A stretch of DNA of 64,000 nucleotides from Ancrocorticia populi (lineage in GTDB: Bacteria > Actinomycetota > Actinomycetes > Actinomycetales > Actinomycetaceae): contig NZ_QETB01000001.1 in NCBI RefSeq assembly GCF_003123745.1, forward strand, positions 1 through 64,000, read 5' to 3'. Within the stretch, counting starts at the first letter, position 1, and every line of letters starts with the position of its first letter. This document shows positions 46,110 through 54,006 of this stretch, in pieces. Under the pieces are notes generated by a model. The model was not told the origin of the DNA, ran no database searches, and worked only from the letters and a program-made list of their open reading frames with translations. The position numbers and the translations under genes were made by a program.

Positions 46110-47960
46110 CTATTGGACGGTTTCACGCGCAATAGTCACCTGAGATGGCGCGGCGGGCCGGGGGCGCCGTCCAGCGATGCTCTGTAGGGCGGGGAGCCCT
46201 ACGGGGTCGGTGCCTTGCGCGGGGATAACGGCGAGTCGTGGCGCGAGTCGATCCACAGTGTGGATCTGCTCGGCTTCCGAGGCGGCTCGGGCTGCCAGAA
46301 GCGTTGAGTCAGTCTTGACGGCGGACAGCACGTTGTTGACGGCCCAGGCCCAAGGATGAATGTCGGCACGGGCGAGGTCGGACGCCAGCTCGGTGGCTTC
46401 GAGCACGGGCGTCGTCTCCGGCAGGGTGACCACGAGGATTTTCGTGTAGCTGGGGTCGCGCAGTCTCATGAGAGGAGTGACCGTGTTCTCGGGGTCATCG
46501 GAGAGTCGGGTGACTTCGCGGTGGTAGGAGCCGGTGGCGTCCATGAGCAAGATGGTGTGGCCGGTCGGGGCCGTGTCCATGACCACGAATCCGTTGTCGG
46601 CTTCGGCGACCGCCTGGCTGAACTGCTGGAAGACCGCGATCTCCTCGGTGCAGGGGCTGCGCAGGTCCTCCTTCAGTGCCTGCCTTCCTGCATCATCGAG
46701 AGAGGCACCCTTGGTGTTCATCACGTGGTCCCGATAGGCCTGTGTGGCTTCCTCGGGGTCGATGGCGTCGATGCTGAGTCCAGGAACCTGCTGGGCAAGG
46801 GTCGTGTCGAGATGAGCGGCGGGGTCAGTGGTGGTCAAGCGGACGCGATGACCGCGTTGAGCCAATGCGGCAGCAACAGCGGAGGCGACGGTGGTCTTTC
46901 CCACTCCGCCCTTGCCCATTGTCATCACCAAACCGTGTCCCTGTGCGTCGAGGGCATCGATAAGGGAGGCGAGTTCGGGAAATTCTTTGGGGGCATCCGC
47001 CTCGTGCGCCGGGGCCGGTTGATCGGAGTCCGGCTCAAACAGGTGAGCGAGTGCCTCCACCCCGACCATCGCGACCGCCTTGAGTGGGATCTGATCGCGA
47101 TGTAGTCCGGCCAGGTTGGGGGGCAGGCATGTCAGCGCCTGCTCCTGACGCTGTTGCATCTGCTGGTAGAGGGAGTCCTGTTGGACCCTTCGGGTTGTCT
47201 CATCGTTGGGCAGTGCCGCATTGATCACGAGATGGGTGGCCCGGATCCCCAGCGCCGCGAGTTCATCGTAGGTACGACTCACCTCGGCGAGGGTGGAAGC
47301 CTGGGCGCGGGCAACGAGGACCAGCCGTGTAACTCGGGGATCTGTGAGTGCCTTGATGGCGGCGCCGTAGGTGGCTCGATTCTTTTCCAGACCGCTCATG
47401 GGCCCGAGGCAGGAGGCATCCCCCTTTCCGTCATCGAGATAGCTGGTCCAGGAACCGGGGAGCTGGAGCAGGCGGATGGTGTGTCCGGTTGGGGCCGTGT
47501 CGAAGATGACGTGATCGAACTCTGCAGTCTCCGCGGGGTCAGCCAACAGTGAGGTGAACTCGTTGAAGCTAGCGATCTCGGTGGTACACGAACCCGACAA
47601 TTGTTCCGTGACCGACGCCAACTCCTTGTCAGCCAGCAACCCCCGTAACGGGGCGAGGATCTTGTCGCGGTAGGCCCCGGCGGCTTGGTTGGGATCAATC
47701 TCCAGACCGGACAGACCCGGCACGGACGGGATTGGCGTGATGGTATTGCCGATCCTGGTTTCGAACACCTGACCGATGTTGCTGGCCGGGTCCGTGCTCA
47801 CCAGTAGCACGCGGGCTCCACTCCGAGCCAAGTGAACGGCCGTGGCGCAGGCAACCGTCGTCTTGCCGACCCCGCCCTTACCTGTGAAGAACAAGTGGCG
47901 GGGGACGTCGGTGAGGAAATCCATATCCACCCGGGATACCCGGGGATCAGTCAGCAGCAT
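46110..47960 (-). CDS. arsA: ArsA arsenite-stimulated ATPase
   Basis: Soluble ATPase that energises arsenite extrusion through ArsB or ACR3. Two homologous halves each have a deviant Walker A (FFTGKGGVGKTT near residue 25 and MTMGKGGVGKTT near 340) and the DTAPTGHT signature. The metalloid-binding cysteines are present in SGSCTTEIASF, DASCLGPMSGL and RSPCTEEIAVF. Length 616 aa, full size. The start overlaps the arsD stop by 10 bp. No intact membrane partner is encoded in the window: both ACR3 copies are deleted. Confidence 0.93.
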   Translation of the reverse strand: MLLTDPRVSRVDMDFLTDVPRHLFFTGKGGVGKTTVACATAVHLARSGARVLLVSTDPASNIGQVFETRIGNTITPIPSVPGLSGLEIDPNQAAGAYRDKILAPLRGLLADKELASVTEQLSGSCTTEIASFNEFTSLLADPAETAEFDHVIFDTAPTGHTIRLLQLPGSWTSYLDDGKGDASCLGPMSGLEKNRATYGAAIKALTDPRVTRLVLVARAQASTLAEVSRTYDELAALGIRATHLVINAALPNDETTRRVQQDSLYQQMQQRQEQALTCLPPNLAGLHRDQIPLKAVAMVGVEALAHLFEPDSDQPAPAHEADAPKEFPELASLIDALDAQGHGLVMTMGKGGVGKTTVASAVAAALAQRGHRVRLTTTDPAAHLDTTLAQQVPGLSIDAIDPEEATQAYRDHVMNTKGASLDDAGRQALKEDLRSPCTEEIAVFQQFSQAVAEADNGFVVMDTAPTGHTILLMDATGSYHREVTRLSDDPENTVTPLMRLRDPSYTKILVVTLPETTPVLEATELASDLARADIHPWAWAVNNVLSAVKTDSTLLAARAASEAEQIHTVDRLAPRLAVIPAQGTDPVGLPALQSIAGRRPRPAAPSQVTIARETVQ

Positions 47961-48349
47961 GCCGAGCCTCCGCTGCAGCAGCTGCCGGACGTCGAATTAA
48001 CGACAGGCAGGGGAACCGGTTGTGAATCAACTGCTGACTGTGAGGGACTCATTCCTGCCCACCGCTTCAGTTCGGTACGGGTGGGGTAGCGACCGGTCAA
48101 CACGGTCGTGTCATCAACCAGGGTCAGGGGCAGTTGTTCTGAGCCCGCCTTGTCCAAAAAAGCCAGGACGACTGGGCTGGCTGCAAACGCGCCAGGTTCT
48201 GTCGCCAGGTTCGCCCGCGCGATGTCGGCGCCTTCTTGGCGGACGGCGTCCAGGTCGGCGGTGAACCTCACCAGGTTCTCGTCAACATCGGGACCGCACA
48301 CCCCCGTGTTGCAGCACATCGCTGGTTCGAAAACTCGAATACTCGGCAT
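47951..48349 (-). CDS. arsD: ArsD arsenite metallochaperone
   Basis: Delivers arsenite to ArsA. MCCNTGVCG at residues 11-19 provides the essential Cys12, Cys13 and Cys18, and the thioredoxin-like core includes FLDKAGSEQLPLTLVDD and GRYPTRTELKRW. The C-terminus ends with further vicinal Cys pairs (SCCSGGSACC). Length 132 aa from the ATG at 48349, which follows GGAGGAG. Cotranscribed with arsA. Confidence 0.92.
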   Translation of the reverse strand: MPSIRVFEPAMCCNTGVCGPDVDENLVRFTADLDAVRQEGADIARANLATEPGAFAASPVVLAFLDKAGSEQLPLTLVDDTTVLTGRYPTRTELKRWAGMSPSQSAVDSQPVPLPVVNSTSGSCCSGGSACC

Positions 48350-48366
48350 GTCTCCTCCATCTCCTT

Positions 48367-48388
48367 CATATAGATAGGTGTCTATGTG
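48367..48388. promoter_or_regulatory. Operator candidate ahead of arsD-arsA
   Basis: An imperfect 10+10 dyad, CATATAGATA and TGTCTATGTG, lies 18 bp upstream of arsD. The half-site GTCTAT recurs at 48857-48862 and 48895-48900 in the arsR/acr3 spacer, which suggests a shared ArsR operator. Confidence 0.5.
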
Positions 48389-48442
48389 ATGGAGAGTACG
48401 CCACCGATCGATGACTGTCAATACGACATCGGGGGCACTGTC

Positions 48443-48826
48443 TCAATCGGCTCGTGGAGCGCCCTCGCGCGTCGCCAAGCTGGCCACTCTCTTGCCCAAA
48501 CCGCGGAGAGTGTCGGCGCAGATGCTGTAAAAGACCCACTTGCCGCGCTGCTCACGCGTGACGATCCTGGCCTCCACGAGGAGGCGCATGTGGTGGGAGA
48601 CGGTGGGCTGGGTGACGTTCAGCGGCACCGTGAGATCGCAGATGCATGCGGTCTGGTTGGGGTGGGAGGCAATCAGCTTCAGGAGTTGGAGCCGTGTGGG
48701 GTCCGACAGAGCCTTGAGTTGGTGAGCAAGGGTGTCCGTTGCGGCCACGTCGATTTGGGTTGGTGTGTCCGCCGGGCGGCATGCCTCCTCGGTGGTCTCC
48801 GGGCTTAGGCTGAGTGGAGTGGTCAT
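48443..48826 (-). CDS. arsR: ArsR family repressor
   Basis: Metalloid-responsive winged-helix repressor. The helix-turn-helix region reads LNVTQPTVSHHMRLLVEARIV and is preceded by ACICDL, the ELCVCDL-like metal-binding segment. The wing is REQRGKWVFYSI. Length 127 aa from ATG at 48826; an upstream ATG at 48874 would add 16 residues. It lies 93 bp before arsD on the same strand and is divergent from the broken acr3 copy 2. GTCTAT half-sites flank its promoter. Confidence 0.9.
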   Translation of the reverse strand: MTTPLSLSPETTEEACRPADTPTQIDVAATDTLAHQLKALSDPTRLQLLKLIASHPNQTACICDLTVPLNVTQPTVSHHMRLLVEARIVTREQRGKWVFYSICADTLRGLGKRVASLATREGAPRAD

Positions 48827-48856
48827 GACCCCAGTATCCTCCTCAGATTGACATCC

Positions 48857-48903
48857 GTCTATAGGAGGGGTCATGCTAGCTTATATCGACAGTCGTCTAT
48901 CGA
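48857..48903. promoter_or_regulatory. ArsR operator candidates in the arsR/acr3 divergent spacer
   Basis: Two GTCTAT half-sites (48857-48862 and 48895-48900), the second next to a CGAC-A-GTCG dyad, lie between the arsR start and acr3 copy 2. The position suits autoregulation and control of the divergent permease. Confidence 0.45.
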
Positions 48904-48974
48904 ACTGAGGTCTGAGGTGAGCAATCCGATGCAGGCCCGGCGCCGCGAAGTGGCCACCGTGGAACCATCGTCGG

Positions 48975-49593
48975 GTGAAGGGATCTCGCAGCAGCCCGCC
49001 GGCCGCTTGGGGGGTGCTTGACCGATTCCTGCCGATCTGGATTCTCTCAGTGATGGCAGTCGGGGTGCTCCTGGGCCGCTTGGCACCAACTGTTCCGCGC
49101 GTTCTTGACGGACTGCACATTGGGTCGACAAGCCTCCCGATCGCACTCGGCCTCCTACTGATTACGTATCCGCCTCTTGCCAAGGTCCGCTACACCCGAC
49201 TCCGGCAGGTCGCGCAAGATCGGCGGCTCCTGATTGCCTCTCTGGTGCTCAACTGGGTGATCGGGCCAGCCGGAGCCTCGGCGAGCGCCTCCGAGGCCGA
49301 ATCTGGTATGAGACCCGCTTCCTGCCGAGGGTCAGTCCGCTCGCCACCTGGGGACTACTCCTCACCGTCGTCATGCTCTTTGCCCTGCAGAGCGATGCCA
49401 TCAGCAGACACCCCCTCGAGGTCGCACGCATCGCTGTATCGCTGTTCATCTACTTTGTAGTCATGTTCGCCATTGGTTTCTCCACTGGTCGGCATCTGCG
49501 TCTGGGGTACGCGAAGATCACGACCCTTGCGTTCACCGGTGCTGGCAACAACTTCGAGCTTGCCATTGCGGTCTGCATCGGGACTCTCGGCAC
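48975..49593 (+). pseudogene. acr3: ACR3 arsenite permease, deleted and frameshifted (copy 2)
   Basis: The first frame gives the ACR3 N-terminus (LDRFLPIWILSVMAVGVLLG, YPPLAKVRYTRL, LVLNWVIGP). Immediately after NWVIGP, near 49268, the homology jumps in another frame to a late part of the protein (SLGERLRGRIWYETRFLPRV, then VMLFALQSDAISRHPLEVAR, LGYAKITTLAFTGAGNNFEL). About 100-120 residues are missing, including the catalytic Cys. It ends after AIAVCIGTLG near 49593, where a convergent gene begins, so the C-terminus is also lost. Confidence 0.8.
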
Positions 49594-49594
49594 C

Positions 49595-50062
49595 CTACCG
49601 GGCGTGCCCGTGCGAGTCGCGCATCGCTACGCCACGGGTAGCCAGGCGATTTCGCACGGTACCGCCGCTGAACCCGAGCCGCTTACCGATTTGTTCCAGC
49701 GACTCACCAGACTCGTAGCGGCCTACCATCTCCGTGACCTCGTCCGGCGTAGGAGAAGCGTTCCGGATTCGCACGCCTCGTTGACGGAGTAGGTCGGCGA
49801 GTCGGACTCGGCTGACGCCAAGCTCCAGCGCGAGGTCCCGGAGCTTGGCTCCCTCGGCATACCGGGCCTCAACGGCGGCAAGCTGACGATCATTCGGTTG
49901 AACAACTTGTCGTGTCTTACGACGGTCGCGCACTCTGCCCTCGGACGGCCGGAGCCGAGCCGTCCTGACGACCATTAGCGCACGTCGGAGCCGCGGGGCA
50001 AGTTTCGAAAACAGTCTCCGTAGGTCCACAAATTGAAATTGGCTCGGCTTCGGCCGGGCCAA
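49595..50062 (-). CDS. Two-HTH DNA-binding protein, possibly a recombination-module remnant
   Basis: A 155-residue basic protein with two helix-turn-helix units in tandem, LRDLALELGVSRVRLADLLR (about 75-95) and LEQIGKRLGFSGGTVRNRLA (about 125-145). Such proteins accompany serine recombinases or act as small regulators on actinobacterial mobile elements. The N-terminal part (SQFQFVDLRRLFSKLAPRLR) has no match I can name. It is the last gene before attR; no integrase or resolvase catalytic domain is present. Confidence 0.55.
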   Translation of the reverse strand: MARPKPSQFQFVDLRRLFSKLAPRLRRALMVVRTARLRPSEGRVRDRRKTRQVVQPNDRQLAAVEARYAEGAKLRDLALELGVSRVRLADLLRQRGVRIRNASPTPDEVTEMVGRYESGESLEQIGKRLGFSGGTVRNRLATRGVAMRDSHGHAR

Positions 50063-50183
50063 TTCTGATTTTATGGCTTGTGGACTCGGACCCGTGAGGG
50101 CTCAGGCAGCGGTGGAGCAAGCGGGGCTTGCGAACTGCCTGAGGGCGAGCGATAGCGAGCGATGCGGCTGCGGAGCAGACGCG

Positions 50184-50202
50184 GAGTCCCCTTAGCTCCA
50201 CA
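50184..50202 (+). repeat. attR of the arsenic island
   Basis: GAGTCCCCTTAGCTCCACA, identical to 43097-43115. The bases upstream do not form the rest of a tRNA, so this is the copied 3' end. It fixes the island at about 7.1 kb. Confidence 0.85.
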
Positions 50203-50276
50203 TAATCGGCAACGTTCGAACTCTGTCCCGCTTCAATGCAGGATAGGGTATTGCGCGCGGCCGCCGGGCCTTCGGA

Positions 50277-50492
50277 GTGCTCCTCGCCGGTGAGGACGAA
50301 AATGCCGATGTCGAGCTGAGCCAGGCTCAGGCCACTTTGGGTACCTTGACCTGCGGGCTCACCATCGGCTTAGTGGTGCAATCTCTCATCGCCCCAGACT
50401 CTCTCCCCACCTCAGAACAGATCACCGAGGCCCTCAACCTAGTTCGTGCAATCGGGCTCATCAGTGGCCAGACTGGCTGTGGCCTTAGCTAA
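50277..50492 (+). pseudogene. Possible TetR-type ligand-domain fragment
   Basis: A 71-codon frame with GTG start whose sequence (QAQATLGTLTCGLTIGLVVQ, SEQITEALNLVRAIGL) resembles the C-terminal helices of a TetR-family regulator. No DNA-binding part precedes it; the bases just upstream are the island border. It may be a host gene cut by the integration or an old fragment. Confidence 0.35.
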
Positions 50493-50932
50493 TTGTGCTA
50501 TTGACTCCGCCCTATCCCACGATCCATGTGGACGTCGCATTGGTGTTCTTATGGGTCAGTGCAGACTGGGTGAAGATTACTTGTGAAAGCGTGATAGGCG
50601 ACGCTTCCTTGCCGGGCTCGATGCTGCCGAGTTGGGGAAGTCCACCAGTCTGCATGCCTTACCTGTGTAGACCAACAGGGCCCGCTTTACAGTCAACGCC
50701 TGCGCTGGGTTGTTGATCGCAGTTATAAGCCGTGCGGCGGACCGCTGTGCCAATCGTCTTGTCACCCGTCACATGGAATCGAACTGACTGGCGGTTACGC
50801 CAGCCCAGCCTCGATTGCTGCGAAACCCCGCAGATTCAGAGGCGGAGTACGGGAGTGTGGAGGCATAAAGAGACCCGGGCGGACCTACGGATACGTCAAC
50901 ATCCGGGACCCGTGAAGCTACTGTTTCTGCAA
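50493..50932. other. Gap without a recognisable gene
   Basis: Only short frames interrupted by stops occur on both strands, without ribosome sites or recognisable motifs. Together with the flanking fragments it looks like a region of gene decay next to the island. Confidence 0.5.
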
Positions 50933-51478
50933 TTACTCCTTCGACGCCTCGTTGGAATCGCGATCAGCTTCGGGTTTCTCGTCGACTTCGGGTTTCTCGT
51001 CAGCTTCAGGTGCCTCGTCAACTTCAGGTTTCTCATCAACTTCAGGTACCTCGTCAACTTCAGGTGCCTCGTCAACTTCAGGTGCCTCGTCAACTTCAGG
51101 TTTCTCATCAACTTCAGGTACCTCGTCAACTTCAGGTGCCTCGTCAAACACTGCTGATTCAGCCACACTGTCTTCATTCGGTGATAGGTGCTGGGCCGGA
51201 AAAACCACGGCGTTCTTGCTGTACTGCGAAAGAGTGATGATCAATCCGACGATGCCGGCTGCGATGAGCGCCGTGGCAAGGGTTACCGAGGCGTCGCCGT
51301 TGGTGATCCTTGTGTAGTACTCGGTGGCGTCGGCGATCGTCCCATCGTTTGCACCGGCCTGAGCGGTTACGGTCTCGGACTTACCGTACATGAAGAGAGC
51401 AATGCCGCCGATGAGCGAGCCAAGGGATAATACCCACGAAACCACGGATGGTGCTACGGAGGATTTAGAAGAGTTCAT
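50933..51478 (-). CDS. Membrane protein with an acidic pentapeptide-type repeat tail
   Basis: A 181-residue protein of unknown function. Two membrane segments (VVSWVLSLGSLIGGIALFMY and TLATALIAAGIVGLIITLS) flank a short loop. From about residue 112 the tail is a tandem array of PEVDE units joined by A, V or K (EAPEVDEVPEVDEKPEVDE style), about fourteen copies, ending in a mixed charged tail. The DNA repeat unit is 15 bp, so copy number can vary by slippage without a frameshift. GGAGCC... precedes the ATG weakly. Confidence 0.7.
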   Translation of the reverse strand: MNSSKSSVAPSVVSWVLSLGSLIGGIALFMYGKSETVTAQAGANDGTIADATEYYTRITNGDASVTLATALIAAGIVGLIITLSQYSKNAVVFPAQHLSPNEDSVAESAVFDEAPEVDEVPEVDEKPEVDEAPEVDEAPEVDEVPEVDEKPEVDEAPEADEKPEVDEKPEADRDSNEASKE

Positions 51479-51645
51479 TGGGAGCCTTTCGAGCTATGTG
51501 TACGTGTCGGACCGGCTAAGAGTGTAGAGGTATAGGCTGACTGCTCACGGCATCTAATCACGGAAGAAACTGGAAGTGGTTGGGGTCCTCACCCCAGATC
51601 TCTAGCTACACCAAGGGGTTGTCCGATCACAGGTAGGCCACGTAG

Positions 51646-51954
51646 CCGCGTTACGTTGCTCTTACGCTGGCTGAAATTCTCGACTCGTACCCATTTGAGC
51701 AAGATGTTCAGCACCACGCATATGTGGACTTTGCATCGACTGGTGAATCGCGAGATCAGCTACTCGAAGCGGCACCGGTGCAAGAGAAGCATGCGGTCGA
51801 GCAAGTTGGCGCGGGGCAAGGCGTGGTGTATTGGCGCTACCCAAAGGGAGAGAGCACCGCGACGCCATTCGCAAAGACTGTGGCGAAAGCGCGCTTCAAG
51901 GCCACAACAACCAACCGAAACCTGAACACCCTCAGAAAGCTGCTGACGGCCTGA
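51646..51954 (+). pseudogene. DUF1697 family C-terminal fragment
   Basis: An open frame from 51646 has no plausible start (the only candidate, GTG at 51724, lies inside the domain). The sequence LAEILDSYPFEQDVQHHAYV, GVVYWRYPKGESTATPF and TTTNRNLNTLRKLL matches the end of DUF1697 proteins (normally about 175 residues). The N-terminal half is missing, so the gene is a truncated remnant. Confidence 0.65.
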
Positions 51955-52218
51955 TCCTTCTGGTTGCAGGTCCTTTTCTAACAACCTAAGCGATTGCGGA
52001 GCTTGCTAAGCTCCCGCGCAGAATCATTGAAACGTCAGGGTTTTCTCTAAGTACGATCCATGTGCGCTAGGACTGCAGATGAATCTGGGGGTACCGGGTA
52101 GGGATGAACTATGGCACCATAACAGGACGATTGATCCGGGGCCCAGTCTTCCGGCGGTTGCCCGTAGTACTTCACTGGTAGGCGTTCGCTGGACTGTCCG
52201 GAGAACAAGGGGAATCCC

Positions 52219-53367
52219 ATGACCTTCGGCTATGGTCTGTCAGTTCTGATCCTTGCGGTGATGGTATGGAGTGCGCTGTGGCCACGTCCAACACGAGGGC
52301 CGCACGCAACGCCTACTTTTGTGCTGGGTACCGCCGCCCTTGAAATACCGTTCATGCTCGTGTGGTACCTTCTCCTCATCACGTGGGCGGCTGCTGATAA
52401 CCGTGAGCTTACTGCTCCTGTGGGAATCATCGCGGTGGGCATGGCATCGCTCACGCTCTTGGGACTGCTACGTATCATCGCGCAGTCCGTTAGAGCTATG
52501 AGTACCCTAAACGCCTCTCTTGATGCCACCTTGGGTTTGCACCGTCCGCACGCTAGTGGAACGCATCATCTGCTGAGATGCCTATGGGCTTTCATTGCAC
52601 CGCTTCGGATCCCGAACCCACGGGTTCGCAGGTATCGAAACCTTAGATATGGCCCAGATGGTAAAGATCAACTCCTTGACGTTTACCGTGGCCGAAACGT
52701 CACCACGGGCCCGGTGTTTCTCTACTTTCATCCAGGTGGTTTCCACAGCGGCTCGAAGAATCGGCAAGCGAAACTGCTTCTGGAGACGCTCGCCAGCCAT
52801 GGTTGGGTATGTGTGAGCGCGAATTACCGCCTCAAGGTGCCATTCCTTGTCTCCCTTGCTGATGCCAAACGAGTGATCGCGTGGATCAGGACGGAAGGGA
52901 GTGGCTACGGCGCGGACGCTGGCACAATCGCTATTGGCGGAGGTTCGGCTGGTGCCCAACTGGCGACGCACTGCGGAGTTTCCCCGAATCATCCAGAGTT
53001 CCAACCTGACTTCGAGGCTGCCGACACTTCTGTATCTGCTGTTATTGGGCTATACGGCTATTACGGCACCGTGTTTGGCCAAGAGCAATCGGATCCCTCT
53101 GAGTTCACTGACCGAGCATTGCCGCCGTGTTTCATTATCCACGGTGATAAGGATCCCATGGCACCCGTTGCTATGGCTCAACGTTTTGCCCACACAATGC
53201 GCGCCCGCGATGAGGGACCTGTTGCTTATGCCGAACTTCCCGGCGCCGGGCACAACTTTGACTTGTTCGCATCTCTTCGCCATGCAGCAGTCACTACCGC
53301 AGTCCTCGAGTTCCTTGGATGGCTGGTTGAGAATCGGCCTGATCGGATCGCCAGAGAAACTCTCTAG
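52219..53367 (+). CDS. Alpha/beta hydrolase (esterase/lipase) with N-terminal membrane domain
   Basis: A 382-residue hydrolase of the hormone-sensitive-lipase type. Three hydrophobic segments occupy residues 1-100 (LSVLILAVMVWSALW, LEIPFMLVWYLLLITWAA, IIAVGMASLTLLGLL). The catalytic domain has FHPGGFHSG (oxyanion hole), IGGGSAGAQLA with nucleophilic Ser near 240, IIHGDKDP with the acid, and GAGHNF with the His. Ser-Asp-His are all present. The active site should be at one face of the membrane; substrate is unknown. AAGGGGAATCCC precedes the ATG. Confidence 0.85.
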   Translation: MTFGYGLSVLILAVMVWSALWPRPTRGPHATPTFVLGTAALEIPFMLVWYLLLITWAAADNRELTAPVGIIAVGMASLTLLGLLRIIAQSVRAMSTLNASLDATLGLHRPHASGTHHLLRCLWAFIAPLRIPNPRVRRYRNLRYGPDGKDQLLDVYRGRNVTTGPVFLYFHPGGFHSGSKNRQAKLLLETLASHGWVCVSANYRLKVPFLVSLADAKRVIAWIRTEGSGYGADAGTIAIGGGSAGAQLATHCGVSPNHPEFQPDFEAADTSVSAVIGLYGYYGTVFGQEQSDPSEFTDRALPPCFIIHGDKDPMAPVAMAQRFAHTMRARDEGPVAYAELPGAGHNFDLFASLRHAAVTTAVLEFLGWLVENRPDRIARETL

Positions 53368-53446
53368 GTCTCATACCGGCCACGAGGATCTTGCAGACTT
53401 AGTCGGATTCGACCCCGTGAGGACTCAGACAGCTTGCCATGGCTGT

Positions 53447-53812
53447 TTAATCAAACGGTGAGACTCGGATCAGATTGCCGTCGGGATCAGTGATGACGAA
53501 TGTTCGGCCGAACACGGCATCATGCGGCTCTTCGATCACTGTGACTCCCTTGGAAGTCCACTGGCTGTAGAGCGCGTCTACTGCTGCGGCCGAGCCTGGG
53601 GTCATGAGCCCCACCTCAGACGTGCGGGTGGCCGTTGTCACGGCATTGTTGCCGTGCCCGTTCCATAGCGCGAACAGCACTCCGGGCGCGACCTCGAACG
53701 AGACATAGCGAGGGGTCACCATGGCGGGCTCCATATCGAACAGGTCGCTGTAGAACGCGGTTGCTCGCTCAACGTCGGTGACGTAGATCAGGAAGAGGTT
53801 GGGGGTACTCAT
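53447..53812 (-). CDS. VOC family protein
   Basis: Vicinal oxygen chelate fold protein (glyoxalase/bleomycin-resistance/PhnB-like), 121 aa. The beta-alpha-beta units are visible as LFLIYVTDVERATAFYSDLF and VISVEEPHDAVFG-like VIEEPHDAVFGRTFVITDPD, ending DGNLIRV. Candidate metal ligands are the usual Glu/His positions but I cannot assign them confidently. Enzyme function is unknown. The start at 53812 follows AAGGAGGAACC; the upstream extension of the frame is not supported. It is divergent from the aldo/keto reductase. Confidence 0.82.
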   Translation of the reverse strand: MSTPNLFLIYVTDVERATAFYSDLFDMEPAMVTPRYVSFEVAPGVLFALWNGHGNNAVTTATRTSEVGLMTPGSAAAVDALYSQWTSKGVTVIEEPHDAVFGRTFVITDPDGNLIRVSPFD

Positions 53813-54006
53813 GTCGGTTCCTCCTTCGATGTCTGGAACGTCCGTCGTTTCTAGACTAGCAACATCAAATCGCATCCTGAACCGTCCTTTTCTATGCCGA
53901 GTCCGGACTACCGGCAACGTCCACCAGCGCCGTGCCGGTTCCCATATTCGGTCCGATTGAAGCCCACCCATGGCCTCGGCCACAGTCAGCGGGTACCGTA
54001 AATGGC

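Noticed and set aside
50573-50765. Possible transposase fragment on the - strand
   Set aside because: Basic composition alone; no catalytic residues or inverted repeats found.
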